NCBI RefSeq assembly: GCF_964030925.1
Contig: NZ_OZ034992.1
Coordinates: forward strand, 930,001 to 994,000
Direction: 5' to 3'
Length of the DNA: 64,000 nt
Source of the DNA: Spiroplasma_E sp902809815
GTDB lineage: Bacteria; Bacillota_I; Bacilli_A; Mycoplasmatales; VBWQ01
In this document: piece after piece, positions 56,060 to 64,000 of the stretch
Position numbering within the stretch: position 1 is the first letter of the stretch
Layout of the letters: every line of letters begins with the position of its first letter
The notes under the pieces: model-generated
Seen by the model: the letters and a program-made list of their open reading frames with translations, nothing else
Database searches by the model: none
Told to the model about the DNA's origin: nothing
Position numbers and translations under genes: made by a program

Positions 56060-57220
56060 ATGTTTATACTACCATTCGCTAATCATTTTGATTGAGACAA
56101 ACACGATTTTAATCAAGATGAATTAAGTTTAAAACAAACAGAAGAACTATTTGCAAAAATAGATGATTATTTATGAAGTATATGTGATAAATCTGAATAT
56201 AAATCATATAGATTTAGAAAAAGAAAATTAAAAGCAAAAAAAGGTTTATTAACTTATAAACGACGTATTTGTACACATTATAACCCAAAAACACAAAAAA
56301 AGGAATTTGTTTCATTGCTAGATAATTATCTTGGTGTTAAAAAATATAGTAAACTTGCACCAAATGTTATTAAACAAATTTTAAAATATTTTACTGATGA
56401 TAAAAAGTATCGTGATGTTTGTGATACTTTTATTGAAGATTTAATAAGTAATAGTACAGTTTGTAGAACATATCAAAAATTTGAATTACCAAAAGTTAAT
56501 ATTCCTAAAATAGTATTACAACCAAATCAAACTTTATATATAAATATTGATGATGGGCATAGAAAATTTAAGTTTAATGAAAAACACAATACTAAAAATT
56601 GTAAAAAATGTTCTATGAGATTAATAGTATTTTGTACTGGTAAAAAGAAAAATGGAAAATTAATTAATAAAAGAGCTGCATGTCAAATAAGAGTATCAAA
56701 AACAGAAATTGGTGCCGAAAAAACTGCAAAATTAATTGAAAAATATGGTAATTTATTTTTTGAAAATTTTGAACAAGCAAATTTAGTAGTTTGTGGAGAT
56801 AGCGCAAAATGAATTAGAAAAACTGCTACAATTTTAAATGCTAAATTTATTTTAGATAAATTTCATGCTTTTCATGTTTTATTTCTTGGCATAATGGCAG
56901 GAAGAAAAAAAGATAAAATTGCTAAATTACACTATCAAAATGCAATAAATTTATTTGAAAAAGGTCAATATTATGAATTAATTGATTTTTTACAATCATT
57001 AACTTTAAAATATAAAAAATTAAAAGTTGGTTATTTTATTAATGGAAAAGATGGTGTATTAAACCAAGCACTAGTTGAAAATATTGGTTGCTTTACTGAA
57101 ACTAATATTAAACAAATTTTAAAAAAAATGATTGGTGATAGAACCTATAACATTGATATGTATACAAAAATGGTTAATTTTAAATGCTATCAAATAAATA
57201 CTGCCATCCAGTTATTATAA
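56060..57220 (+). CDS. ICE-type DDE transposase (Mbov_0401/UPF0236-like)
   Basis: 386 aa, ATG 56060 after GAAAGGAAC. N-terminal RRICTHYNPKTQKKEFVSLLDNYLGVKKYSKLAP with HTH region (DVCDTFIEDLISNSTVCR). Catalytic-type motifs: YINIDDGHRKF (D), VVCGDSAKWIRK (D), FILDKFHAFHVLF, and GCFTETNIKQILKKMIGDRTYN (E plus Arg). This is the pattern of mycoplasma ICE transposases, which make 8-bp duplications, as seen here. It lies 220 bp from the right end, as expected for the enzyme that moves this element. Confidence 0.85.
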
Positions 57221-57415
57221 ATTAAAATTAAAATTTTAAAAAAATGAAAAATAAAATAAAACTTATTAAAGTTTTCTTTAATAAGAATTTTTGTGTTATA
57301 AAAGTAAGTATTATTGTTGACTAATATTTTTCAAGTGTTAAGATTAACATACAATTGCATATTGAAGTCAAAATTATTCTCGTCTAACTTTATAATTTTA
57401 AGACAAATTTGAATA

Positions 57416-57440
57416 TTATTGACAACATCGGTACGCTCCC
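57416..57440 (-). repeat. Right terminal inverted repeat
   Basis: Reverse complement begins GGGAGCGTACCGATGTTGTC and ends AATAA; 20/25 identity to the left end. The 57221-57415 interval between transposase and this repeat is AT-rich, with no gene seen. Confidence 0.92.
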
Positions 57441-58020
57441 GATTTTTTTAATAAAAAAATTGTTGATATTTTTGCTGATAATGGTAAAGTGCATGATTTT
57501 CAAATATTAAAAAATTCAAATCTTGAATTTTCAGAAAAAACAATAATTATTGGTGATTTAGGATATCAAGGTATACAAAATATTTATAAAAATACAATAA
57601 TACCAATTAAAAGAACTAAAAATAAAAAATTAACTAAACAAGAAAGAAAATACAATAAGATTGTATCTAAAATTAGAATTAAAGTTGAACATGTCTTTGC
57701 TTGATTGAAAAGATTCAAAATTTTAGTAAATAAATGTAGAAAATCTAAATTTAGACTTATGTACTTAAGATTTAACTTACTTTGTGAAATTTTTAATAAA
57801 ATAAAACCATTAAAATAAAAAAAATATTAAAAATATTTTTTTAAAATTTAAATTTTTATCGAGTTAATATAAAAATATTATTAACAATTTTTTGTTTAAA
57901 ATGTAAACTCATTTTTTAAACTATTTTTTCAAAAAATATTTATTTCTATATTCAATAACACTAAATAGTTTTAAAACAATTTTATTGATAATTAATTAAA
58001 TTTAATTACGGAATATGTCC
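57441..58020 (+). mobile_element. IS5-family copy 6, right part
   Basis: Last 580 bp of the IS5 copy, including the 8-bp duplication and OrfB from the first-third onward (IVDIFADNGKVHDFQ... to KPLK at ~57818). Ends at 58020 with TTA duplicated at 58021-58023. Confidence 0.95.
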
Positions 58021-58023
58021 TTA

Positions 58024-58275
58024 GAAGAAGCTAATAAAGAAATTGAAAAATTAAAAAAACAATTAAATGAAAAAGATAATAATGAAATAAAACCTAATCC
58101 TAAAATTGAATTATTAAAAGAGAAATTAGAAAGACTTGAAAAGAAATTAAAAGAAAAGGAAAAAGAAATTCAAAATATTAAAAATGATCCAGAGTCATTA
58201 GAGGACTTAGAAGCTAATATAGAAGAAAAAGAAGCTATTGAAAAACAAATCAAAATAGTGGGCGCATCACTTTAA
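58024..58275 (+). pseudogene. Coiled-coil protein, C-terminal part (split)
   Basis: 83 codons after the IS: EEANKEIEKLKKQLNEKDN, a short Pro-containing break (KPNPKIELL), then another coiled coil ending KQIKIVGASL. In frame with 39030-39473 once IS and one TTA are removed. Confidence 0.85.
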
Positions 58276-58300
58276 CCCTTGGATTCATAATTGGATAACA

Positions 58301-58328
58301 AAGAACGATATAACTATCGTTCTTTTTT
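58301..58328 (+). terminator. Intrinsic terminator
   Basis: AAGAACGATA, TAAC loop, TATCGTTCTT, T-run; 25 nt after the coiled-coil stop. It is the natural terminator of that gene. Confidence 0.9.
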
Positions 58329-58456
58329 GTTAAAAGATTAAAACTTCATAAAACTGTCGTAGAAGTCTAATAGTGAGTACTTTATGTAAATACTTCTATA
58401 TCAGTATAAAAGAGCATTTAATGTTAAGCAAGTTAAAATGTTACACTGTATCGCTT

Positions 58457-58533
58457 AATGTAATTATAGATTAATTTGAATAGCCTTATTATGGCTCAGT
58501 AAAGAACCCATTAATCTAATTAATAATTACATT
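58457..58533 (+). ncRNA. Candidate leader hairpin of prophage B operon
   Basis: Long-range pairing AATGTAATTA/TAATTACATT and AGATTAAT/ATTAATCT enclose AGCC-loop-GGCT. It lies about 95 nt upstream of the first early gene (58629). The surrounding 58329-58628 has no ORF. Could be a structured 5' leader or part of a phage origin. Not recognised as a known family. Confidence 0.45.
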
Positions 58534-58628
58534 TGTATTATTTAAAAAAATAGGGGGTTTTATATATAAATACATACCTCATTAACAATATCATAACACA
58601 ATAAATAAAATAAAGGAGAAAAATAAAT

Positions 58629-58826
58629 ATGGCATACGTTTATTTAATAAAATATCAAGTTAATTATACAGATGAAACAAAATATAAAGTTTTTTCTACA
58701 TTTAAAGATGCTAATAATTTTCATAGAAATTATAAACATCATTTATTAGAAAATGCTTTTATTACACATTATGAAATATTAGTAATGGAATTAGATATGG
58801 AATATACAAATCAAAAACTAAATTAA
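58629..58826 (+). CDS. Prophage B small early protein
   Basis: 65 aa, ATG 58629 after AAAGGAG. Tyr-rich alpha/beta protein (MAYVYLIKYQVNYTDE). Unknown function; first gene of the prophage B early operon. Confidence 0.55.
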   Translation: MAYVYLIKYQVNYTDETKYKVFSTFKDANNFHRNYKHHLLENAFITHYEILVMELDMEYTNQKLN

Positions 58827-58842
58827 TGAAAGGAAAATAAAC

Positions 58843-58977
58843 ATGAAATGTTTTAATTGTAAAGAAATAATAGCTACATGCATGGTTATTTCACATTTAA
58901 ATCAAGATAAAATTTTAACTTATGAAGGTCAGCAATTTATTTATCATTATCACTGTTATAGAGAATTATTTGATTAA
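58843..58977 (+). CDS. Cys/His micro-protein
   Basis: 44 aa (RBS GAAAGGAA). CFNC, later Cys and a HYHCYRE motif suggest a zinc-binding fold. Confidence 0.5.
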   Translation: MKCFNCKEIIATCMVISHLNQDKILTYEGQQFIYHYHCYRELFD

Positions 58978-58995
58978 TGAAAGGAAAAAATATTT

Positions 58996-59118
58996 ATGGA
59001 ATATAGAGAATATAGAATTGTTGGTTCTTGTGATAAATGTAGAAAACAATCTTCTTTTGGTAATAGATTATGTAATAAATGTTTTTGAATATTAATAGGT
59101 AGAAATAAATATGAGTAA
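58996..59118 (+). CDS. Zn-ribbon micro-protein
   Basis: 40 aa, CDKC and CNKC pairs; RBS GAAAGGAA; overlaps the next start by 8 nt. Same style as the Zn ribbons of the 40-57 kb element. Confidence 0.55.
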
Positions 59119-59764
59119 ATTAATTTTTAAAAAAGAAACACATCAATATTTTTTAGAAGATAAAGAATTAATTTCAGTTTCTAGAATTATTGATAATTAT
59201 TTAGGTTTTGGATATAGTCATATAGCACCAGAAGTATTAAAAAATGCTTCAGTTCGTGGTAAATGAGTTCATAAACTTAATGAATTATATTTACAAAATA
59301 TTAATCAAGAAAATATTATTAATAATTTATTAAAAAAATTAAAACCATTAACTAATAATATAAATTATTCTTATTGTAAAAAATCACTTATATTTTTAAA
59401 AGAAAAATTTATAGATAAAAATAATTATGAATTTATTATAGAAAAACCTATTACTGATACTTTAGTTGCAGGAACACCAGATTTAGTTTATTTAGATAAA
59501 AAAGAAAATAAGTATTATTTAGTAGATTATAAAACTTATGCTTGTATTGATGAAGATAAATTAAAAAGAATTAAATTACAATTAACTGCTTATTATTGTA
59601 TGTTACTTGAAAATGGCATAACTCCATCTTATAAAACTTATGTTTATTTAACTAATAAAAATACTCAACAAGAATTAGAAATTGAAATATCAAATGAATT
59701 AATAAATGAATGATTTAAAGCAAAAATAAAATATTTTAAAGGAGAAGATAAAAATGGAATATAA
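59111..59764 (+). CDS. PD-(D/E)XK (RecB/YqaJ-like) nuclease
   Basis: 217 aa. N-terminal SVSRIIDNYLGFG and RGKWVHKLNELYL (the helix with His), then VAGTPDLVYLDKKENKYYLVDYKTY with the catalytic Asp (TPD) and the DYKT core, and KLQLTAYYCMLLE with Gln/Tyr. This matches phage RecB-family exonucleases that work with RecT to make 3' single strands. Neighbour RecT supports it. Overlaps flanking genes. Confidence 0.85.
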
Positions 59765-59978
59765 ATTGGAATATTGTAAAAATAAAAAATGTAATTTTAA
59801 TGAATTATTAGTTAAAAATCTTAATGCTAGAATTGAATTTTTAGAATATCAAATTGAAGAAATTAATTTAAATCAATTAAATTTATGAGAATTAGATGTT
59901 TTAAGAGGTCAAATTAAAGAATTAAATATTTTGAAAAATAATATTAAAGAATGATTAAGAAGAAATAAAAATGATTAA
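59754..59978 (+). CDS. Small coiled-coil protein
   Basis: 74 aa, CKNKKC near the N-terminus then a helical, Leu-heptad region. Starts 11 nt inside the nuclease gene behind GGAGAAG. Unknown. Confidence 0.5.
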
Positions 59979-60162
59979 CGAAAAAACAATTAAAGAAAAA
60001 ACTATTTATTCTTGTAATTCAATTGAATTTGATAAATTACCTAAAAAATTAGACAGTAATCTAAATAATTGAATTGAGATTAATAGTCATTTAATAGTTA
60101 ATCCTAGTAAAAATATTGAAGTACATTTAGATAATAGATTTAAAACAATTAAAAAATGATAG
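59971..60162 (+). CDS. Small protein, unknown
   Basis: 63 aa; overlaps the preceding gene by 8 nt. Mixed composition, ends KKW with a TGA Trp before TAG. Confidence 0.45.
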
Positions 60163-60171
60163 GAGTAACTT

Positions 60172-60300
60172 ATGGATAAGAAAAGTTCTGGTATGGATAA
60201 ATCAATTTTAATTTTATTAAAACAATTAGGAAAAATTAATAAAAAATTAGATGAAATTTTAGAATTATTAAATAAAAAAGGAGAAGAAAATAATGAGTAA
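60172..60300 (+). CDS. Micro-protein, coiled coil
   Basis: 42 aa, RBS AGGAGT; ends ENNE with the recT start (60293) overlapping, so it is coupled to recT. Confidence 0.5.
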   Translation: MDKKSSGMDKSILILLKQLGKINKKLDEILELLNKKGEENNE

Positions 60301-61207
60301 TGATTTAACTAATAATAAAAATTCATTAATTATTGAACAATGATTTACTAATAAAAATCAAAGTAATAATATGAGTGACAAAGAAGTACAAAGATTTAAA
60401 AGTAATGCTTTAGCAATTAAAAATCAATTAGGTTTAGCAAAAACTAGTTTAACTACAATATTAGAAGCATGTTATCAAGCAACATTATTACAATTACCAT
60501 TAGAAAAGAATTTTGGTTATTGTTGAGTTGTACCTTTTAATCGTAAATATAAAGATGAAAAAGGTAATTGAGTAACTGTTAAAGAAGCACAGTTTCAAAT
60601 GGGATATAAAGGTTATATTCAATTAGCACAAAGAAGTCAACAATATAAAAAAATTAATGTTATTGAAGTTAGAGAAGGAGAATTAAAAAAAATTGATTAT
60701 TTAAAAGATGAAATAAAATTTAAATTTATTGAAAATCCTATTGAAAGATTAAAATCAAAAATAGTAGGTTATTGTGCTTATTTTAAATTAAAAAATGGTT
60801 TTGAAAAAAATTTATATTGAACAACTGAACAAATAATAGAACATTTTAATAAATATAGTAAAACATATAAAAAGAATCAAAAATTTATTGTTAGTGATTT
60901 TGATAGTATGGCTAAAAAAACTGTATTAACTCAATTATTAAGAAAATGGGGAATTATGTCAGTTGATATGCAAACTGCTTATGAAAATGACCAAGCAATC
61001 ATTACTGAAAATGAAAAAATATATATTGATAATCCAAATAATCATATTATTGATATTATTGATTCAAATCCTAAGTTTAAAGAATATCGAAATACTATTG
61101 ATGCTATTACAAATAATTCAACTGATAATACTGATATAAATTCTACTTTATCTAAATTAAAAGAATTAGAAAAAGAAGAAGAAATTATAGAAAATTTTGA
61201 AGTTTAA
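60293..61207 (+). CDS. recT: RecT single-strand annealing protein
   Basis: 304 aa. RecT-family pattern: TTILEACYQATLLQLPLEKNFGYCWVVPF, EAQFQMGYKGYIQLAQRSQQYKKINVIEV, RLKSKIVGYCAYFKLKNGFEK, DSMAKKTVLTQLLRKWG. It anneals single strands for phage recombination, paired with the nuclease at 59111. Acidic C-terminal tail may recruit partners. Full length, intact. Confidence 0.93.
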
Positions 61208-61223
61208 TAAGGAGTAAAAAATA

Positions 61224-61412
61224 ATGAATAATCATGAAAATTGTATTAATAAAGAAAAATTACTTGAATATATTAATGAAAGATTAAAAAATGCTGAAGA
61301 ACAATATAATGATGAATTTTATAAAGATTTAAAAGAATATATAAAAGGTGAAATGGATTTTATTAAAATTTTATGAATTGCAGTAAAAGAAGGTGAATTT
61401 GATAATGAATAA
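61224..61412 (+). CDS. Micro-protein, GEFDNE tail
   Basis: 62 aa, RBS AAGGAGT. Contains NKEKLLEYINERL and ends KEGEFDNE; the GGTGAATTTGATAATG segment supplies the start of the next gene. Paralogue of 42446 and 44653. Confidence 0.5.
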
Positions 61413-61644
61413 TTCTAAACAGAAAAATATAAATTTAGGAATTAATTATAAAAATGCTTGATTAACATTTATTAGTGCAAATTGACATAAATGTAAAAAT
61501 AAAAAATATAAATGCTATTGAAAAGATAACTCTATTGACATATTCACATTACTAGAATTGTATTTTAATTTTTCAAATACATGTGAACTAAATAACTTAA
61601 CAAGAATTAAAGAAGTTGGTGATTTTGATAATGAAGCCACTTAG
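61405..61644 (+). CDS. Small protein, end altered by IS3
   Basis: 79 aa; Cys and Trp in the middle (HKCKNKKYKCYW). Ends VGDFDNEAT where AT-stop come from the IS3 left-end repeats (CCACTTAG), so the natural stop is lost or replaced. The next coupled gene (ATGAA at 61631) is destroyed by the IS. Confidence 0.5.
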
Positions 61645-62781
61645 CCACTTAGCCACTTAGCCCTTTTTACTAGACCATTAATTTAAAAAACCTGAATGTA
61701 TTCTAAAAACAATTGTGTTATATAATTAACACTAATTTTAACCTGAAAGGATTTTTATTAATGGATAAAATTAAACAAATAGCATTAGTAATTAACAAAT
61801 TAAATATCAAAGAAAAAATTAAAATTATTGATGATTGTAAAAATCAATATTCAATTAGAAACCTATGTCAATATCTTCAATTAAACAGATCAACATATTA
61901 CTTTTTAAAAAATAAACAAAAACCTATTAAAAAAGAAGAAAATCATATTATTAAATGCAATCATAAATATCAAAAAATATGCCAACTTTTAATCGAATTT
62001 CATTCTACAAGAAAAGGCAGAATTTATGGATATTTAAGAATTTTTTCAGCTTTTAAAGAGTGATTAAAACAAGAAAAAAATATCATTTTAAATATAGAAT
62101 TATCAATAAAACAAATGCGAAAAATTATGAAAGAACACAATATTCAAGGATTAAAACAAACTAAAAATAACTATCCTAAAAACAAAAAAAATCCAAATAA
62201 GTGAATACCTACAATGGATAAAGTAAACAAAGATTATAAAAGTACAACCTCTTCAAATCAAATTTGATCAATGGACACTAAACAAATAAATACTAAAGAA
62301 GGATGATTATATCTTTTTGTAATTATTGATTTTTATTCAAATAATGTTGTTAGTTATAATATTGCTCCTAATAAATCATATCAGGATTTAATTCTTCCTG
62401 CTCTTGAAAAAATCAACAAACAATTTTCTTGAAATCAAGTAAAAAATGTTATTTTACATTCAGATAACGCCAACGAATTTTATTGTCAGGATATCACAAA
62501 ATGAGCAGAGGATAAACAAATAATTTTAAGCAAAAAACAACCTTATGATATTGGTGGTAATGTATTATCTGAAAACTGATTTTCTCATTTATCTCAAGAA
62601 TGACTACCTAAAGGATCAAATCAATATTTATCCATCAATGAAGCTATAAATGATGTAAATCAATATGTTATGTTTTACAATTATGAAAGAATACATTCTA
62701 AATTTCTAAAACCACCAATTTTACAAATTAAAATTTAGAATTTTATATCAAAAATGGTCCAGTAATTAAGGGCCAACCACC
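61637..62781 (+). mobile_element. IS3-family element, copy c
   Basis: Left end carries three CCACTTAG units (61637-61660), right end GGGCCAACCACC at 62781. Left flank is prophage B early DNA (plus genes), right flank is prophage B terminase (minus strand), so genes between were lost or the element marks a rearrangement. Confidence 0.88.
61761..62738 (+). CDS. IS3-family transposase
   Basis: 325 aa, identical in outline to 5679-6656, start MDKIKQ with the AAAGGAT RBS. One silent-type difference near 62680 (TTTACAATTAT). DDE residues intact. Confidence 0.9.
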
Positions 62782-63116
62782 TCTTGTGAATGTAAATATT
62801 TACAAGTTATTTTACTACCATTAAATTCAATAGTTTTTTTAGTTTCACTAATAATAAAATTAATACTAGGATAAGTTGCTCTAATAATTTGTTTTAATTC
62901 TTGTCAACTATCATTTAATTGTTTTGACATATTACGAATTAAATAAGCATGAATATTAATATTATCTAACATTAATAAAATACCTAAGAATTCAATATCA
63001 CTAAATGTTTTACCAGATTTACGACTACCTAATTGTTTAATTTTATTAATATTTAAAGATTGTTTTAAATACATTCTTTTAGCAATATCTAATAAATAAC
63101 CAAAATTACTTAACAT
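62782..63116 (-). pseudogene. Prophage B large terminase, N-terminal fragment
   Basis: ATG 63116 overlapping the small-subunit gene. Walker A LGSRKSGKTFSD near residue 33, then IHAYLIRNMSKQLNDSWQELKQII as in terminase ATPases. Cut after about 111 codons by IS3 copy c; no C-terminal part in the window. Different from the other two terminases. Confidence 0.8.
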
Positions 63117-63506
63117 TTATTCTTACCTTTATTTTCTAAACTAATTGCTATAGGGGCTGTATTATCACTACTTTTTATATCAATTTTTGTAGATAAATGA
63201 TATTCTTTCACAAACGCTCTTTCTAAATATCATGCAGTATTATTTGCATTTGCTTTTAAATATCTTTGTGTATTAATATGGCGTATTTGTAAATATGCTC
63301 AATTAATTTGTTGTAAAAAAGTATTTCTCTTTTTTTGTTTTCAACTATAAAGAGTATTTTCTGTAATATCTAAATAAACTAACATACCAACTTTAGTCGG
63401 CACTTCTTCAGTTTTTTTTACATTCCTTAAAATATTCTTCTAATTTTTCTTTTAATGCTTTTGCATCATTAAAAATTGTTCTTATTTTTATTTTTTCTTC
63501 TTGCAC
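63110..63506 (-). pseudogene. Prophage B small terminase-like gene, frameshifted
   Basis: GTG start 63506 (RBS GAAAGGAG). Frame 1 codes VQEEKIKIRTIFNDAKALKEK..., then an A8 tract (63412-63419 as T) shifts the frame; with seven A it continues TEEVPTKVGMLVYLDITENTLYSWK, an HTH-like segment typical of terminase small subunits, and ends SLENKGKNKC overlapping the large-subunit start. A one-base indel or slippage site. Confidence 0.6.
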
Positions 63507-63668
63507 ATAAAAATCTCCTTTCATATGCTTTAAAAAACAAAAAATTATGATATAATTAATATAATCTTTAAGTTAGACTTCGCTAGTAATAACTTATTAA
63601 CTTTATTAATTAGTTCATATATTCTTTTATTTAATTTTTATAATATAATTATAACAAAAAATAACAAA

Positions 63669-64000
63669 TTAATTGTTATTTTTTTCTTTTTCTTTAATTT
63701 TCTTATCTCTTCATTCTCTATATTCTTTAGCAGTAAGTTTATTTTTTTCTTCTTTCATTATTTTTTTAGATTGTTTTATTTCGTTTCTTATTTTTGATAG
63801 TTTTTCAGAGTTTTCTAAAAAATTACCTTCCAACATTATTTTAATATTTCATAAAATTGCTCATCCAATAACTAAACCTAATATGTTCAAAGTAATAAAC
63901 AAAATTATTATTCCAATTGCGTTATTTTTAAAACAATATTTAATACCATAATTTATTAATCAAGACCAAATAACTACTACTATTACTCCTAATAATATTC
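63669..64000 (-). CDS. Membrane protein, 5' end outside window
   Basis: Minus-strand frame ending at 63669: two hydrophobic segments (WSWLINYGIKYCF; IGIIILFITLNILGLVIGWAIL) then a Lys/Glu-rich cytoplasmic tail (EKLSKIRNEIKQSKK). Probably a prophage-associated or holin-like membrane protein. The start lies beyond 64000. The 63507-63668 spacer upstream of prophage B terminase holds no gene. Confidence 0.5.

Larger units (their letters stand above)
40060..57440. mobile_element. 17.4-kb transposable phage-like element
   Basis: Complete element of 17,381 bp inserted in IS5 copy 6. The ends are 25-bp imperfect inverted repeats (20/25 identical; both start GGGAGCGT). The target GATTTTTT is duplicated exactly (40052-40059, 57441-57448). 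Content: leader RNA region, ~20 small early genes including a RuvC-like resolvase, a scaffold-like protein, major capsid, virion proteins, tail fibre, portal, large terminase (opposite strand) and a UPF0236/Mbov_0401-type DDE transposase 220 bp from the right end. No lysin, integrase or tape-measure gene seen. Best read as a Mu-like transposable, probably short-tailed phage. Whether it forms particles is unknown. Confidence 0.9.

Noticed and set aside
63673..63951. Plus-strand hydrophobic ORF
   Set aside because: Antisense of a better minus-strand frame with membrane segments and a charged tail.
1..64000. In-frame TGA codons as premature stops
   Set aside because: TGA falls at conserved Trp positions in leuS, HsdM and transposases, so it is a sense codon here; only TAA and TAG breaks were counted as lesions.
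1..64000. CRISPR array
   Set aside because: No regularly spaced repeat with unique spacers was seen; the repeats present are IS copies, coiled-coil codons and short CCACTT units.
1..64000. tRNA or rRNA genes
   Set aside because: No cloverleaf with a TTCRA T-loop or rRNA-like conserved stretch was noticed; the G/C-rich patch at 34141-34321 lacks tRNA features.

Overview
The window is AT-rich and its genes read correctly only if TGA codes for tryptophan (translation table 4), so it comes from a mollicute. Low GC, abundant insertion sequences, repeated prophage remnants, pSci-like conjugation genes and secreted repeat proteins point to Spiroplasma, most likely the Citri-Chrysopicola group or a related insect endosymbiont. 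This is inference from content; no rRNA or tRNA gene is present. The region is dominated by mobile DNA, and much of it is decayed.

Layout. 1-9.7 kb: late genes of prophage A on the minus strand (a broken structural gene, portal, large terminase, tail fibre, small membrane protein). They are cut by an IS5-family element and by an IS3-family element that itself carries a second IS5 copy. 9.7-10.9 kb: another IS5 copy joining prophage A to a truncated secreted-protein gene. 11.3-18.3 kb: chromosomal genes, namely a TPP riboswitch with a putative thiamine transporter, a decayed amino-acid permease, leuS, a nucleotidyltransferase and a Gln-rich membrane protein. 18.6-26.4 kb: IS5 copies, small charged proteins, a frameshifted membrane/coiled-coil gene, thiol peroxidase, a YhgE/Pip-like membrane protein and a broken repeat protein. 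26.7-28.3 kb: a stand-alone UPF0236/Mbov_0401-like transposase. 28.5-34.0 kb: a type I restriction-modification locus (hsdS, hsdM, and hsdR frameshifted in an A tract). 34.3-37.4 kb: IS3 copy, then truncated traG/virD4 and mobV-type relaxase genes of plasmid or conjugative origin. 37.5-58.3 kb: a membrane protein and a coiled-coil gene disrupted by an IS5 copy, which in turn is disrupted by a complete 17,381-bp phage-like transposable element (40060-57440). 58.6-63.5 kb: prophage B early genes (RecB-like nuclease, RecT, small Zn-finger proteins), an IS3 copy, and the start of prophage B terminase. 63.7-64 kb: a membrane protein running off the end.

The most notable object is the 40060-57440 element. 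It has 25-bp imperfect terminal inverted repeats (20/25 identical, ends GGGAGCGT), an exact 8-bp target duplication (GATTTTTT), a DDE transposase of the type used by mycoplasma integrative conjugative elements next to its right end, and a full set of phage virion genes (scaffold-like protein, major capsid protein, portal, tail fibre, large terminase), with a RuvC-like resolvase and many tiny Zn-ribbon proteins. No tape-measure gene is seen, so a short-tailed particle is likely. It looks like a Mu-style transposable phage that uses an ICE/UPF0236-type transposase.

The nested insertions give a relative history: coiled-coil gene, then IS5 (3-bp duplication TTA), then phage element (8-bp duplication). 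Removing both restores an open frame exactly. Several genes carry single-base changes in homopolymers (A7, A8, T8, G8), which may be decay, slippage-based switching or programmed frameshifting.
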